Shown here: positions 1-9,806 of the stretch, piece by piece
How positions within the stretch are numbered: the first letter of the stretch is position 1
Layout: the number at the start of each line of letters is the position of its first letter
Source: Vibrio comitans
GTDB taxonomy: Bacteria; Pseudomonadota; Gammaproteobacteria; Enterobacterales; Vibrionaceae
Assembly: GCA_024346835.1 (NCBI GenBank)
Contig: AP024866.1
Location: 1,674,001-1,738,000 of the forward strand
Length of the DNA stretch: 64,000 nucleotides
Direction: 5' to 3'
The notes under the pieces: model-generated
Told to the model about the DNA's origin: nothing
The model's database searches: none
The model's input: the letters and a program-made list of their open reading frames with translations, nothing else
Translations under genes and position numbers: made by a program

Positions 1-333
1 TATACCACATATATTATTTCATGAGTGACCTTTAATTCCCTTCATTTTGCATCAGTACAGACATTAACAGAAAATTGAGCTTACTCATTAATGAGCTGAG
101 GACACTATTTAAAGAATGAATATAGGGATTATATAGGTAATGAAGAGCCTATCTCTGGCTTCTTAGAACAATCACTTTGCCAGTGACAACGATAAGGTCG
201 CTACTATCCGTTGATACGGAATATGGACGGATGACGAGTGTGTTAATCGAATACATACTAACTTAAAAACTACACAAGGATGGAGGCGGTGGGCGGATAG
301 CCATATTAGTTTGCTGAAAACACTAATACAGTA

Positions 334-362
334 ATCCCAGAAAGCGTTAGCTTATCTGGGAT
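334..362 (-). terminator. hairpin downstream of pdxY
   Basis: The arms ATCCCAGA and TCTGGGAT pair, and inner AAGC/GCTT can extend the stem. It lies about 85 bases past the pdxY stop on the minus strand. No U-run follows, so a terminator role is uncertain. The rest of positions 1-447 shows no ORF, tRNA or repeat that I can recognise. Confidence 0.35.
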
Positions 363-447
363 CTTGGGGCGCGCGATACTTGCTTTATCACATAAGGTTC
401 TCCAATGAGAAACTCAGCACACCCCGGCTTCTAGAACAAAAAATCAC

Positions 448-1305
448 TTACGCGACTTTGGTAACCGTATAGTTAGAGGTGGGTTCTACGAATTCATTTT
501 GTGCGTTGATGGTCTGCAATTCCCACGATTTTTGCTCTTGAGTTACTTTTAAAACTCCATAAGCCGCATTATGAGCATGAGCAAAGGCATCTTGAGGCGT
601 CATACCCTTAACCAAACCAGCAGTAAATAATCCAGAGATCAGATCCCCTACTCCTACTGGTTGCTTGTCAAATTTTAAATGGGGGCGTTGAGCTAGGTAA
701 GCTCCTTCCTCGGTCGCAAGCATCATAGAAAAACAATCGTCAGATAAAGAGTGTAAGTGCTTCACCAGGACGAATTTAGGTCCTTTACTCAATGCTAAAT
801 TACACGCTCTCACCGCATCTTCTAGTGAACTGATGGGTACACCCGTAAATTGAGTCAATTCAAATTGATTTGGCACGATAACATCTGCTATTGGCATTAA
901 GTGGTTCACTAATTTATTTGTGACCTCCTCAGGAACGATACAACCCTTTTCAGGATCGCCCATTACAGGGTCACAAACGTACAATGAAGCTGAATTGTGT
1001 TGCTTCATCTGTTTCACTGCGTACGCCACTGAGTCGCACTGGGAGCCACTGCCTTGATATCCCGATACAAGAGCATCGCAGTTTCTTAGCTGATCGATGT
1101 TATTCAAACCGGCGATAATATCTGTGATATCCGATGAATCAAACACCCTACCGGTCCAACCTTGTTGATACTGTGTGTGATTAGAAAACTGCACAGTATG
1201 AATCGGCCACACTTCAACACCCATTCTTTGCATTGGAAATACCGCAGAACTGTTGCCTGCGTGGCCAAACACTACATGTGATTGGATAGAAATGACGTTT
1301 GCCAT
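448..1305 (-). CDS. pdxY: Pyridoxal/pyridoxamine kinase PdxY
   Basis: PdxY phosphorylates pyridoxal in the cytoplasm as part of vitamin B6 salvage. The protein is 285 residues, the usual PdxY length. It opens with [20 protein letters not shown], the substrate and nucleotide lid region typical of PdxY/PdxK, and carries the VCDPVMGD block near residue 120. The ribokinase-type C-terminal motif is present as [12 protein letters not shown], with the catalytic Asp in GVGD. I chose ATG at 1305 because GGAGAAC lies just upstream; the open frame extends ten codons further to 1335 without a better ribosome site. The gene follows pldA on the same strand with a short gap, so the two may be cotranscribed. 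Confidence 0.93.
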   Translation of the reverse strand: MANVISIQSHVVFGHAGNSSAVFPMQRMGVEVWPIHTVQFSNHTQYQQGWTGRVFDSSDITDIIAGLNNIDQLRNCDALVSGYQGSGSQCDSVAYAVKQMKQHNSASLYVCDPVMGDPEKGCIVPEEVTNKLVNHLMPIADVIVPNQFELTQFTGVPISSLEDAVRACNLALSKGPKFVLVKHLHSLSDDCFSMMLATEEGAYLAQRPHLKFDKQPVGVGDLISGLFTAGLVKGMTPQDAFAHAHNAAYGVLKVTQEQKSWELQTINAQNEFVEPTSNYTVTKVA

Positions 1306-1334
1306 CTTATTGTTCTCCAGATAAATCTTATTCA

Positions 1335-2345
1335 TTAAATAACGTCTGTTAAAAGAATCCCAACACCAATGCGTTGGTTATTGTAGTTGTAATCAATCAA
1401 GCTTTCGCCATAGCCATGGTAATACTGCACGTAGCCGCGTACTCGTTTAAGAAGCGGAAAACTAATGCCAGCCTCAATACCGCCATACCCGGTATCAAAG
1501 TTGTAACGGCCAACACCGCTAAACTCAAACACATCATATTTATACGCTGCAGTCAGTTCAAAATGTCCTAAATAGTCTGTAATGTCTTCGTTGTCAGTCT
1601 CTTCGCCAACACTGTAGTAGGGTTCTAGATACACCATTAGGTCTTCTTCTTCATAACCTATACCGCTAAAAACACGGTTCCAACTACGGCTCAGCTCATC
1701 AGTTCTACCATTAGATTCATGCTCAAAACCAACTCGAGAGAACCAAACTCCTTCGCCAACATCAATAGGAAGCTTGGTTTCATAAAATACTTCTGGTCGA
1801 TAGTCATTGTCACGAAACGGCGATGATATATCCTTTGAATACGCTTGAAGGAACGATTTCATAGTAAAGCCAAAATACAGCTCATCACTGTCATTGAAAA
1901 TTCCGTCAGTAATCAAAGGTACTTTGAAACTAATCTGGAATTTCATCTCCTGGTCTTTCAGTCCGTCTGCAGCATCGCCAAAAATATCAGAAGAATAAGG
2001 CTGTGTATTCACCTCTTTCATTGTGGAAAAAGGCAAGATGTAGTTCTGTCGATACGGTGTAATGACGAAAGGATTGTATTCGGTCTCTTTCTCTAAAACG
2101 TGTCTTCTCGTTGTTTTTTTCTCTGCCGTTTGTGTCGCTGTTTTTTCTTGCTGGCACTGCTGCTTAATCTCATCTAGATTGCTTTGGTTCGTGTCCATAT
2201 GAATCTTGCGAAGCAGACAGTTATCAAATGTTGTTTCATAATTTGTTGCTTCTTCATCTGCCCATACATTCCCGGCGCCAACAGCGAATAACAATGCCAA
2301 AGACTTAACAGTTATAGAAGATGGTAAAGAGTGTTTAATATTCAT
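1335..2345 (-). CDS. pldA: Outer membrane phospholipase A (PldA)
   Basis: This is the outer-membrane phospholipase A beta-barrel, which hydrolyses phospholipids that reach the outer leaflet. Of 336 residues, the first ~29 form a signal peptide ending at VWA-DE. A Lys/Gln-rich stretch (about 50-85) precedes the barrel. The catalytic signature [18 protein letters not shown] places His209, Ser211 and Asn223 with the same 14-residue His-to-Asn spacing as His142/Ser144/Asn156 in E. coli. Aromatic-rich alternating strands continue to a C-terminus consistent with a barrel. The start is supported by GGAG nine bases upstream. The N-terminal extension before the barrel is longer than in E. coli. Confidence 0.93.
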   Translation of the reverse strand: MNIKHSLPSSITVKSLALLFAVGAGNVWADEEATNYETTFDNCLLRKIHMDTNQSNLDEIKQQCQQEKTATQTAEKKTTRRHVLEKETEYNPFVITPYRQNYILPFSTMKEVNTQPYSSDIFGDAADGLKDQEMKFQISFKVPLITDGIFNDSDELYFGFTMKSFLQAYSKDISSPFRDNDYRPEVFYETKLPIDVGEGVWFSRVGFEHESNGRTDELSRSWNRVFSGIGYEEEDLMVYLEPYYSVGEETDNEDITDYLGHFELTAAYKYDVFEFSGVGRYNFDTGYGGIEAGISFPLLKRVRGYVQYYHGYGESLIDYNYNNQRIGVGILLTDVI

Positions 2346-2587
2346 ATCGTGTGCTCCATTGAGTAAGAGTAAATTTCGATATGGATTATGCTCAACAAAT
2401 CTCGTGGTTGAATAATCTAAAAAACAAACTTATGTAATCATTAAATCTTTGATTTATTGTTCAATAACAACCTTAAATTACTTATAAAAACAATATAAAA
2501 CCGATAAATAACAGAGACTTAATTTAAACCCCAACAAGAAATCGAGTTCAGCCCTAATAAAAGTTTTATCGCCGTTGGACTCTCAAC

Positions 2588-2620
2588 AAATGGCTCATTC
2601 CTGATGATAATGAGCCATTT
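2588..2620 (-). terminator. terminator hairpin of the AaeXAB-like operon
   Basis: A perfect 12-bp stem, AAATGGCTCATT with AATGAGCCATTT, separated by nine bases. It lies 34 bases past the stop of the FUSC gene on the minus strand. The U-run is weak. The rest of 2346-2653 is AT-rich and should hold the pldA promoter. Confidence 0.6.
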
Positions 2621-2653
2621 ACTGATCAGCGTTTTGACTTGCCTTTGTTTGAA

Positions 2654-4471
2654 CTACGCGACCAACAACTTGCTGAGGTTAAACCAGTTGTAGTTCAGCT
2701 TGCTGTCAGCATTGATCTTCGAATTCACCAAGGTGATCAACTCTTTATTGGACTTAAGTGCTGCCTTTCCGCTATCAAGGGAAGCAAGCAGTAACGTCCG
2801 CTCTGCACCATCAACTTTCTCTTCTTCAAGTAGACGTACTAACGCCCTAGTATAAATAAGAGTGAATACCGACTCTTCATCCGACTCATCAATGAGATAC
2901 GAATAGGATGAAAGCACCAAATTATTCACGTTAATCTTCGCCTTCTCCCCTTCGGGTTTATTTTTCAAACGATTTAGCATATTCATGAAACGTTTTTTTA
3001 CTATGGTTGACGTTTTGCGTGAGGGGATAATTTGGTATGCCATCCACAATGCAAACAATCCAACCAAGTTGGCTACTAGTGTATTCAAGAACTGAGCAAA
3101 GTCGAAGCTAGGAGATGCCCCTAATGGCACCATGTTACTCCATGAAAATAACGACACCATGAGCACCACTTTTAGCAGAGACTTGCTCTGCCAAAACCAA
3201 TAGGCCATGACATAATAACCGGCAAAGCCTGCTGCAAACGTAAGCAGTGGAGAACCAATTGGCATGACAATAAAGTTCACAAAAAAGGCAAATAGTCCTG
3301 CAACAAACTGTGCGTAAACGTTTGTACTGAACGCCCCTTCGGCACCTGGATTTGCCGCATACACAGATATCACCATACCAGCCATAATGATGGCGCCCAT
3401 GCCATCACTCCACTGAAGTTCAATCCACATAAATGAAAGCATGAACAATGCCAACGCCGCTCTAAGCATATTGCTTAAGACAAGGTAACCGTCAGTAAAA
3501 TGGTCAATATCATTTATGTATTTGCTCTGCTTGTAATCGAACACGGTTTCTTGGTGACTAAAAGCAGCAAGGTTTACCGAGAACTCAGAGGCTTTTTCCA
3601 TCAGCAACTCATACTCTGATAACTCAAAGCGAGATACAAAATCTGATTCATCATTAAGCTTAAAACTCTGTTGTTTTAGCTCTTGCCATGCATCCTGAGT
3701 AAAACCAATAGCGTCCCCTAGTTTTCGAAGCGCAATGGCTTGAACACCTAAGTTAATGCAATCATAAAAGACCGAACGCCGTTTCTGTTTGCGATCTTTA
3801 TTAGCTGTACTTCCATAGATTTCATCATCAACAGCAAGCCATTTATTACTCACTAGACTCAGAAAGCCACGGATCAACTTAGTTTCCTTCGATTCTTCTG
3901 CCTGAAAAAGGTCATCGATGAATTTATGGGTATACGTTTTGATAGAGCGCAGTTCTTTAGCGTCATCTGCATAAGGAATGATGAATCCCGCAATCATCGA
4001 CATTAGAATGCCAAATGAGATAGCTACACATCGCAATTGAACATGATCAAATAAGTTGCTCATATCGGCATCTGCCGCTACCGGAAACCCCGCCAGTGCT
4101 AAGGTAATTCCCACCACGGCAAACATGTATGCAATTCTGCGATGAAAATAAGATGCTATGCCTAAGCTAACAACGATCCCTAATATAATGAATGAGTTGT
4201 ATAGCCATGCATCAATCAGCGTGACACTAGCAACCAACAAAATATAGATACCACCGACAATCGTACCGGTGAACCGTGCCAGAGATTTTTTAAAGCTAGC
4301 GCCACTACTACCTGTAATCTGGATAATAGCGGCCGTCATCATCGCCGTTCCCGTTGAACGTGAATCCATTAATAGAGACAAGGTCCATGTTAGCAACAAG
4401 GCTAAAGCTAATCGCAAAGCAAACGTCGCCGATTCAGGATTAGTCCACTGTCGAAGCCATGAAGTCAGCAT
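2654..4471 (-). CDS. FUSC/AaeB-family aromatic acid efflux permease
   Basis: This is an inner-membrane permease of the FUSC/AaeB family (E. coli AaeB exports p-hydroxybenzoate). The 605 residues show the family's doubled layout: a first cluster of hydrophobic helices (about 15-165), a cytoplasmic helical region (about 175-330), a second membrane cluster (about 335-475) and a soluble tail. The N-terminal block FALRLALALLLTWTLSLLMD is typical of the family. Its start overlaps the stop of the HlyD-type gene as TAATG, so translation is coupled. With the DUF1656 protein and the adaptor it forms an AaeXAB-like set. No LysR-type aaeR gene sits alongside. The substrate cannot be read from sequence. 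Confidence 0.85.
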   Translation of the reverse strand: MLTSWLRQWTNPESATFALRLALALLLTWTLSLLMDSRSTGTAMMTAAIIQITGSSGASFKKSLARFTGTIVGGIYILLVASVTLIDAWLYNSFIILGIVVSLGIASYFHRRIAYMFAVVGITLALAGFPVAADADMSNLFDHVQLRCVAISFGILMSMIAGFIIPYADDAKELRSIKTYTHKFIDDLFQAEESKETKLIRGFLSLVSNKWLAVDDEIYGSTANKDRKQKRRSVFYDCINLGVQAIALRKLGDAIGFTQDAWQELKQQSFKLNDESDFVSRFELSEYELLMEKASEFSVNLAAFSHQETVFDYKQSKYINDIDHFTDGYLVLSNMLRAALALFMLSFMWIELQWSDGMGAIIMAGMVISVYAANPGAEGAFSTNVYAQFVAGLFAFFVNFIVMPIGSPLLTFAAGFAGYYVMAYWFWQSKSLLKVVLMVSLFSWSNMVPLGASPSFDFAQFLNTLVANLVGLFALWMAYQIIPSRKTSTIVKKRFMNMLNRLKNKPEGEKAKINVNNLVLSSYSYLIDESDEESVFTLIYTRALVRLLEEEKVDGAERTLLLASLDSGKAALKSNKELITLVNSKINADSKLNYNWFNLSKLLVA

Positions 4472-5322
4472 TAGTCTATATCCACTGAAACCGTTGTACC
4501 CGCAATCAACCTTTCACTGCCGATAACGTCTTTTGGAATACTAATTCGAACAGGGACTCGTTGAGCAAGACGAACCCAAGGGACTGTAGGATCTACGTCT
4601 GATATCAAGCCCGAATTATCGGCACTCTGATCAGTAATGGCTCGCCCTACACCTTCGACTGTTCCTACGAACTCACTATCAGAGGTGAAAGAATGAACAA
4701 CAGCAGTTGCGCCTTTTTTGATGCCCTTGATCTTAGCCTCAGTAAAATAAGCCAGCACATAATAGGTGTCACTTTCTACTAGTGCTACAAATGTCTCCCC
4801 CTCATTGATGTAATTACCTTCTCTCTGTTTTAGGTTGGTAACATAGCCATCTTTGGGCGCAAATACCTTAGTTCGACTTAGGTTTAGTTCAGCTCTCGCC
4901 AATTTAGTCTTGCTTTGTTCATATTCAGCTTTGTTTGCTTCCACATCAAGCTTTTCACCTACCACTTGCTCTTGTGAAATCAGTTTACGAGGCAACAGTT
5001 TGGAATCACGTCTATAGACACTTTGAGACTGTTTCAATTCTGCACTAGCTTTCAACATCTCAAACTTAGCTTCAGATAGATCATTCTTGTAATCCGCTTC
5101 ATCAATAACAAAAAGCAGTTCTCCTGCTTTGACATACTGATTATCCTGGACGTTGATCGAAACAATTTCGCCTGAAACCTTTGGAGAGATCTCTGCAATT
5201 TCAACGTGTATCTTGGCATCACGTGTCCAAAGGGACTCTGTGTACGCTACCCATGACGAATAACAAGTAACACCCGCTCCTGCAACTAGCACTGCAGGCA
5301 ATAAAACTCTAAAAAACTTCAT
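4471..5322 (-). CDS. HlyD/AaeA-like membrane fusion protein
   Basis: This periplasmic adaptor is anchored by one N-terminal helix (about residues 5-27) and links the FUSC permease to an outer-membrane channel. The 283 residues contain the biotinyl-lipoyl half-motifs ISPKVSGEIVSINVQDNQYV and KAGELLFVIDEADY, a coiled-coil hairpin (about 80-145), the second lipoyl half FAPKDGYVTNLKQREGNYI, and a C-terminal WVRLAQRVPVRI block that closely matches AaeA. It is cotranscribed with the permease (TAATG overlap) and lies downstream of the DUF1656 gene. In E. coli this operon is induced by aromatic carboxylic acids through AaeR. That control is not visible here. Confidence 0.88.
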   Translation of the reverse strand: MKFFRVLLPAVLVAGAGVTCYSSWVAYTESLWTRDAKIHVEIAEISPKVSGEIVSINVQDNQYVKAGELLFVIDEADYKNDLSEAKFEMLKASAELKQSQSVYRRDSKLLPRKLISQEQVVGEKLDVEANKAEYEQSKTKLARAELNLSRTKVFAPKDGYVTNLKQREGNYINEGETFVALVESDTYYVLAYFTEAKIKGIKKGATAVVHSFTSDSEFVGTVEGVGRAITDQSADNSGLISDVDPTVPWVRLAQRVPVRISIPKDVIGSERLIAGTTVSVDID

Positions 5323-5354
5323 ATTAACTCGCTTATATTAATTATATTTAAATA

Positions 5355-5465
5355 CTAAAATGTACTATTGAGTACGAGCACAGAACCTATATAGGTAAAC
5401 CACAGTGCAGAAAATAAAGTTAACACGCCAAAAAATTGTATTGTTAACACTAAATTTTTAATCAT
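5355..5465 (-). CDS. 36-residue membrane ORF inside the AaeXAB-like operon
   Basis: A short frame starts with ATG one base after the stop of the DUF1656 gene and ends at TAG before the adaptor gene. It begins MIKNLVLTIQFFGVLTLFSA and is almost entirely hydrophobic, consistent with one or one and a half membrane segments. The GGTGGG run at the end of the preceding gene could serve as its ribosome site, giving translational coupling. I do not recognise the peptide. Its position between the small DUF1656 membrane protein and the adaptor suggests a small pump subunit, but this is inference; it could also be a chance frame in an AT-rich spacer. Confidence 0.5.
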   Translation of the reverse strand: MIKNLVLTIQFFGVLTLFSALWFTYIGSVLVLNSTF

Positions 5466-5466
5466 A

Positions 5467-5670
5467 TTACCCACCAAGCTGCAGCAATAATAACTGTCCT
5501 GTAATAAACACAACTAAACACAACTGGCATAGAGATGGATTAATAACCTTTAAGCTAACTAAAAAATTCCCAGTTAAATACTTAATGACAAAAAGAAGTA
5601 CTAGACCAAGTATCACATTAACCATAAAGCCTGGTATGTAAACGTGCCCAAATAATAAGTAGTCTTGCAT
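5467..5670 (-). CDS. DUF1656 (AaeX-like) small membrane protein
   Basis: A 67-residue protein with two hydrophobic helices (about 12-32 and 47-63). It matches the AaeX/DUF1656 pattern, in which a small membrane protein heads a FUSC-HlyD efflux operon. It begins MQDYLLFGHVYIPGFMVNVI, containing the polar 'DYLLFGHVYIP' lead typical of the family. The start ATG has AAGG about nine bases upstream. As the first gene of a minus-strand operon it probably carries the operon promoter in the 600-base divergent gap shared with the glutamate decarboxylase gene. Its molecular role is unknown even in E. coli. Confidence 0.78.
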   Translation of the reverse strand: MQDYLLFGHVYIPGFMVNVILGLVLLFVIKYLTGNFLVSLKVINPSLCQLCLVVFITGQLLLLQLGG

Positions 5671-6267
5671 TGCTACACCTTGCGTAATTTCTTATAGGGA
5701 TTAAGAGTTAAAAAGTCACATATTAAAGACTAGGAACATGTTCTCCATGGTGCTTGCAACTGTACAACTCAACATTTGATGTAATCTTATTCACTTTGCA
5801 GGGTAAAGTACTTAAACCTCAATAATAAAAGCATAAAATCACCATAATGAAATACATCAAGTCATTGATTAACAATGATTATTTTTCATTTATCACAGAT
5901 TATAACGTTTTAATCATGAAGATAGAGTTCACTAGACATAGCTAATAGGTTCCTTTTTCCTCTCTATTCTTAGAGTTAAATTGAATTGCTATCGTTAAAA
6001 ATCCCTTTGTTAGGGTATAGAACGGTAAAAAACAGCCACTCTCCTAAGAAAAAGTTCATCATATTATTGCTACTGGCCAAATAATATAACGATAAATTAA
6101 ATAAATACCTGTCTGATTTATCTCTTGATTTTTTAATTAGCGCTTTTTTATTAGGTGTTTATGTATTAAAAGTTCGGATTGGCAATAATTCATCTCGTCC
6201 TAACCGAGACAGGTTTAAACAAGTTAACGAACACTTGTCTCATTAATTAAAATTAGCGGAGCTTAAA
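5671..6267. promoter_or_regulatory. 597-base divergent intergenic region with leader hairpin
   Basis: This AT-rich gap separates the AaeXAB-like operon from the gad gene and must hold both promoters. Near the gad start, GAGACA at 6206-6211 pairs with TGTCTC at 6236-6241, so the leader can fold just before the ribosome site CGGAG. I see no convincing operator. The length suggests several regulator sites, but no motif could be assigned. Confidence 0.4.
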
Positions 6268-7653
6268 ATGCTACTTAACGAAAAAAACAACCAAGCGACT
6301 GATGATTTATTTGCAGATGTATTACTAGATTCTTCTGTTGATAACAATACATTTCCTAGTAGTGAATCAAATCCTGAAGCTGCTTATCAATTAGTTTCTG
6401 ATGAATTAATCCTAGATGGGAACTCTCGTCAGAACTTAGCAACGTTTTGCCAAACTTGGGTAGACGGCAATATTCATAAAATCATGGATGAATGCATCGA
6501 TAAAAACATGATTGATAAAGATGAGTACCCACAAACTGCTGAAATTGAAAACCGTTGTGTTCGTATGCTAGCAGACCTTTGGAATTCTCCAGACGCTGAA
6601 AACACACTAGGTTGTTCAACAACCGGTTCTAGCGAAGCTGCAATGCTTGGTGGCATGGCGATGAAATGGCGCTGGCGCGAAAAACGTCGTAAAGAAGGCA
6701 AATCGACAGACAAACCCAACCTAATCTGTGGCCCTGTACAAGTATGCTGGCACAAATTTGCAAAATACTGGGATGTCGAGCTTCGCGAGATCCCTATGGA
6801 AGGTGACCGCCTACTAATGACTCCTGAAGAAGTCCTAGCTCGCGTAGATGAAAACACTATTGGTGTAGTGCCTACTTTAGGTGTGACATTTACTTGTCAG
6901 TACGAACCAGTAAAAGCCATTGCTGATGCGCTAGACAAGCTAGAAGCAGAAACTGGACTTGACGTTCCTATGCACGTTGATGGCGCAAGTGGCGCATTCA
7001 TCGCTCCTTTCTGCGACCCTGAACTAGAGTGGGACTTCCGTATTCCTCGCGTTAAATCAATTAACGCATCTGGCCACAAATATGGCCTAGCACCTCTTGG
7101 TGTGGGCTGGTGTGTATTCCGTGAAGCGAGTGACCTACCAGAAGATCTGATCTTCCGTGTGAACTACCTAGGCGGTGACATGCCAACGTTCGCTCTTAAC
7201 TTCTCACGCCCAGGTGGCCAGATCGTAGCGCAATACTACAACTTCTTGCGTCTTGGTAAGGAAGGATACAAACGCATCCATGATGCATGCTATCACTCAG
7301 CGCAGTACCTATCTGACGAAGTAGAAAAACTAGGCTTGTTCGACATCATTTACGACGGTCGTGGCGGCATCCCAGCAATGAGCTTTAGCTTGAAGAAAGA
7401 TGTAGATGCAGGTTTCAACCTATTTGACCTCAGCGACGCTATTCGCGCTCGTGGATGGCAGATCGCAGCATACTCTATGCCTTCTAACCGCGAAGACCTA
7501 GTGATAATGCGAATCCTGATTCGTCACGGTGTGAGCCACGACATGGTTGATCTGCTAATTCAAGATCTTAAGCGCACCATAGAGAAGTTTGAAAAGTTCC
7601 CAATCGTCAACTCAGTTGATGAAGAAAGCTCAAGCACTTTCAACCACTCATAA
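6268..7653 (+). CDS. gadB: Glutamate decarboxylase (GadA/B family)
   Basis: A PLP-dependent enzyme that converts glutamate to GABA and CO2 while consuming a proton. The 461 residues are close to the 466 of E. coli GadB. Motifs include [20 protein letters not shown] (cofactor phosphate contacts), [13 protein letters not shown] (the Asp that contacts the pyridine nitrogen) and the Schiff-base lysine Lys271 in [14 protein letters not shown]. The family's acidic, flexible N-terminus is present. CGGAG precedes the ATG. The next gene is an AspT-family antiporter, which replaces the usual GadC and suggests a glutamate/GABA exchange unit. No Glu-GABA antiporter of the GadC type is in the window. Confidence 0.93.
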   Translation: MLLNEKNNQATDDLFADVLLDSSVDNNTFPSSESNPEAAYQLVSDELILDGNSRQNLATFCQTWVDGNIHKIMDECIDKNMIDKDEYPQTAEIENRCVRMLADLWNSPDAENTLGCSTTGSSEAAMLGGMAMKWRWREKRRKEGKSTDKPNLICGPVQVCWHKFAKYWDVELREIPMEGDRLLMTPEEVLARVDENTIGVVPTLGVTFTCQYEPVKAIADALDKLEAETGLDVPMHVDGASGAFIAPFCDPELEWDFRIPRVKSINASGHKYGLAPLGVGWCVFREASDLPEDLIFRVNYLGGDMPTFALNFSRPGGQIVAQYYNFLRLGKEGYKRIHDACYHSAQYLSDEVEKLGLFDIIYDGRGGIPAMSFSLKKDVDAGFNLFDLSDAIRARGWQIAAYSMPSNREDLVIMRILIRHGVSHDMVDLLIQDLKRTIEKFEKFPIVNSVDEESSSTFNHS

Positions 7654-7668
7654 TCGCAAATAACAAAT

Positions 7669-7688
7669 GGGGCTAGCTCACTAGCCCC
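7669..7688 (+). terminator. hairpin between gad and antiporter genes
   Basis: GGGGCTAG pairs perfectly with CTAGCCCC around a four-base loop, 16 bases after the gad stop. No U-run follows, so it is more likely an intercistronic stabiliser or partial attenuator than a full terminator. Confidence 0.5.
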
Positions 7689-7794
7689 ACAACACTTAAA
7701 CACTTAGCACACCAATTAATGGCTCTAACGTAACTATCTCAGTTACGGGCATTGCTTGGTTTGCAACAAACAATTTATCCATTCAGAGGTTAAA

Positions 7795-9678
7795 ATGGCA
7801 TTTTTTACGAAACTATGTCCGTCAAAATATGTAAAGCATCTATTCATGAGTCTACTCGCTGTATTTATGTTAGCGGGAACTGTCAATATCGATGCACATG
7901 AAGGCACACAATCATTCAATTTGTTCAACGCAGCACAGGCGCAGGAACAAGCGCAACAGACCACGCACGCAGATACCACTGTCGTGAAGGCACAGCCAAA
8001 AGCTGAACCAATGTGGATCGTAAAAGTTTTCCGCGAGCATCAAGCTCTAGCAATCTTCCTAACTCTAGGTGTTGGTTACTGGTTGGGCGCTCTTAAGTTT
8101 GGCCACTTTAGCCTTGGTGCAGTAACGGGTACCTTGATCGCTGGTGTCCTAATTGGTCAACTAGATATTGCGATATCTTCGCAAGTTAAGTCTGTGTTCT
8201 TCACTATGTTCCTATTTGCTGTGGGTTATGGCGTTGGGCCGCAATTTGTGCGCGGCGTGGCTAAAAATGGTGCACCACAGGCAATATTCGCAGTGGTTAT
8301 CTCTTTCCTATGTTTTGCTGTAACTTATGCGGGCGCAAAAATTGCTGGCTACGACGTAGGTTTAGCAGCGGGTCTTTGGGCTGGAGCACAAACTATTTCG
8401 GCTTCTATTGGTCTAGCAACAGATGCAATCAATTCTTCGGGTTTTAGTAACAGCAAAGAACTTCTAGACCAAATTCCTGTAGCGTACGCAATCTGCTACC
8501 TATTTGGTACTATCGGCACTGGTATGATTCTAGCGTATGTTGGTCCTAAACTTCTTGGTGTTAACTTAGAAGAAGCATGCAAAGACTACGAAAAAGAAAT
8601 GTCTCAAGGTACTCCTAAAGATGGAATTGCTCGTGTATGGCATCGTACTGAATCACGCACTTATGAAATCAATGAGAGCATCGAAAATACCACAGTCGAG
8701 AATTTTGAATCTCAACATAATGTGGAACGCCTATTCATTGAAAAAATTAAGCGCGATGGTGAGATCATCGATTTCGAACCAAGCACTAAACTTCAAGCAC
8801 ACGACATCATTGCGTTAACGGGTCACTCAGATGCGCTTGTTCACGCTCAGCAGTTCTTAACTGAAGTTGTAGACGACGAACTGGATAACCTACCTCTAGA
8901 AACCGTAGACTTGGTTGTGACTAACAAGAAGTTTGCAGATCGTACTCTAGTGGCGCTTGCAGAAGAAGACTACACTCGCGGCGTATTCTTAAATAAGATC
9001 ACTCGTGGAGCAGCTGGCCAAGAAGTACCCCTATTGGCTCAAACAGAGATTCATCGTGGTGATACGCTGAGTATTACCGGTACTAAGACACATACTGAAC
9101 GCCTTGAAAAACAAGTGGGTCATGTTGATAGAACAACTACTGAAACAGATATGGTTTGGGTTGGTCTATTCATTGTTGTATTCGGTCTGTTAGGCGCTCT
9201 TGCTGTGAATATTGATGGCGCTCCGGTCACTCTGTCTGTTTCAGGTGGCGTGTTAATTGGTGGTCTAGTCCTAGGTTGGTTGCGCTCAATTCACCCAACG
9301 TTTGCTCGCCTTCCAGCACCAACACAATGGTTCATGAACTCAGTTGGCTTGAACGTATTTATTGCTATCGTTGGCATCTCAGCGGGTCCAGGCTTTGTGG
9401 CTGGTCTAAAAAATGCAGGTGTAGGCCTATTTGTTATTGGTGCAGCGGCAACCGCTATCCCAATGCTACTTGCACCATTGATTGGTAAATACATCTTTAA
9501 ATTCCACCCAGCAATCAACTTGGGTGTCTGTGGCGGTGCTCGTACAAGCACAGCATCTGTGGCTATGGTGGGTGAAAAAGCGAAAAGCAACATCCCAATG
9601 CTTGGCTACACAGTACCTTACGCTGTATCCAATACACTACTGACTCTGATGGGTATGTTTATGGTGTTGTTCTACTAA
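7795..9678 (+). CDS. AspT-family aspartate:alanine-type antiporter
   Basis: A member of the aspartate:alanine exchanger family, which couples amino-acid decarboxylation to an electrogenic exchange. The 627 residues show two AspT membrane halves (about 75-260 and 445-627) around a cytoplasmic region with two RCK_C/TrkA-C-like domains (about 300-345 and 380-440). The first half has the VGYGVGPQF signature and the second has VGISAGPGFV. ATG at 7795 has AGAGG upstream and is preferred over the longer frame. Next to gad, the likely exchange is glutamate for GABA, an inference from context. Oddly, residues 1-75 add a signal-peptide-like segment and a Gln/Ala-rich linker before the first usual helix. 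Confidence 0.85.
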   Translation: MAFFTKLCPSKYVKHLFMSLLAVFMLAGTVNIDAHEGTQSFNLFNAAQAQEQAQQTTHADTTVVKAQPKAEPMWIVKVFREHQALAIFLTLGVGYWLGALKFGHFSLGAVTGTLIAGVLIGQLDIAISSQVKSVFFTMFLFAVGYGVGPQFVRGVAKNGAPQAIFAVVISFLCFAVTYAGAKIAGYDVGLAAGLWAGAQTISASIGLATDAINSSGFSNSKELLDQIPVAYAICYLFGTIGTGMILAYVGPKLLGVNLEEACKDYEKEMSQGTPKDGIARVWHRTESRTYEINESIENTTVENFESQHNVERLFIEKIKRDGEIIDFEPSTKLQAHDIIALTGHSDALVHAQQFLTEVVDDELDNLPLETVDLVVTNKKFADRTLVALAEEDYTRGVFLNKITRGAAGQEVPLLAQTEIHRGDTLSITGTKTHTERLEKQVGHVDRTTTETDMVWVGLFIVVFGLLGALAVNIDGAPVTLSVSGGVLIGGLVLGWLRSIHPTFARLPAPTQWFMNSVGLNVFIAIVGISAGPGFVAGLKNAGVGLFVIGAAATAIPMLLAPLIGKYIFKFHPAINLGVCGGARTSTASVAMVGEKAKSNIPMLGYTVPYAVSNTLLTLMGMFMVLFY

Positions 9679-9702
9679 GAATAATAAACAGTCCCTTAAC
9701 TC

Positions 9703-9732
9703 AAGCTCCTTACTTCGGCAAGGGGCTTTTTT
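9703..9732 (+). terminator. terminator of the gad-antiporter unit
   Basis: AAGCTCCTT pairs with AAGGGGCTT, with G-U pairs, around a loop containing TTCGG. A run of six T follows. It lies 25 bases after the antiporter stop. Confidence 0.75.
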
Positions 9733-9751
9733 ATGAGCGAGAGAACGAAAA

Positions 9752-9783
9752 AAGCCCCAGCCGCTTAAAAACGGCTGGGGCTT
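9752..9783 (-). terminator. terminator of fabV
   Basis: A 12-bp perfect stem, AAGCCCCAGCCG with CGGCTGGGGCTT, is followed on the minus strand by a T-run. It lies just past the fabV stop. Confidence 0.85.
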
Positions 9784-9806
9784 ATGTACTTAATGATAGT
9801 AGTTAA

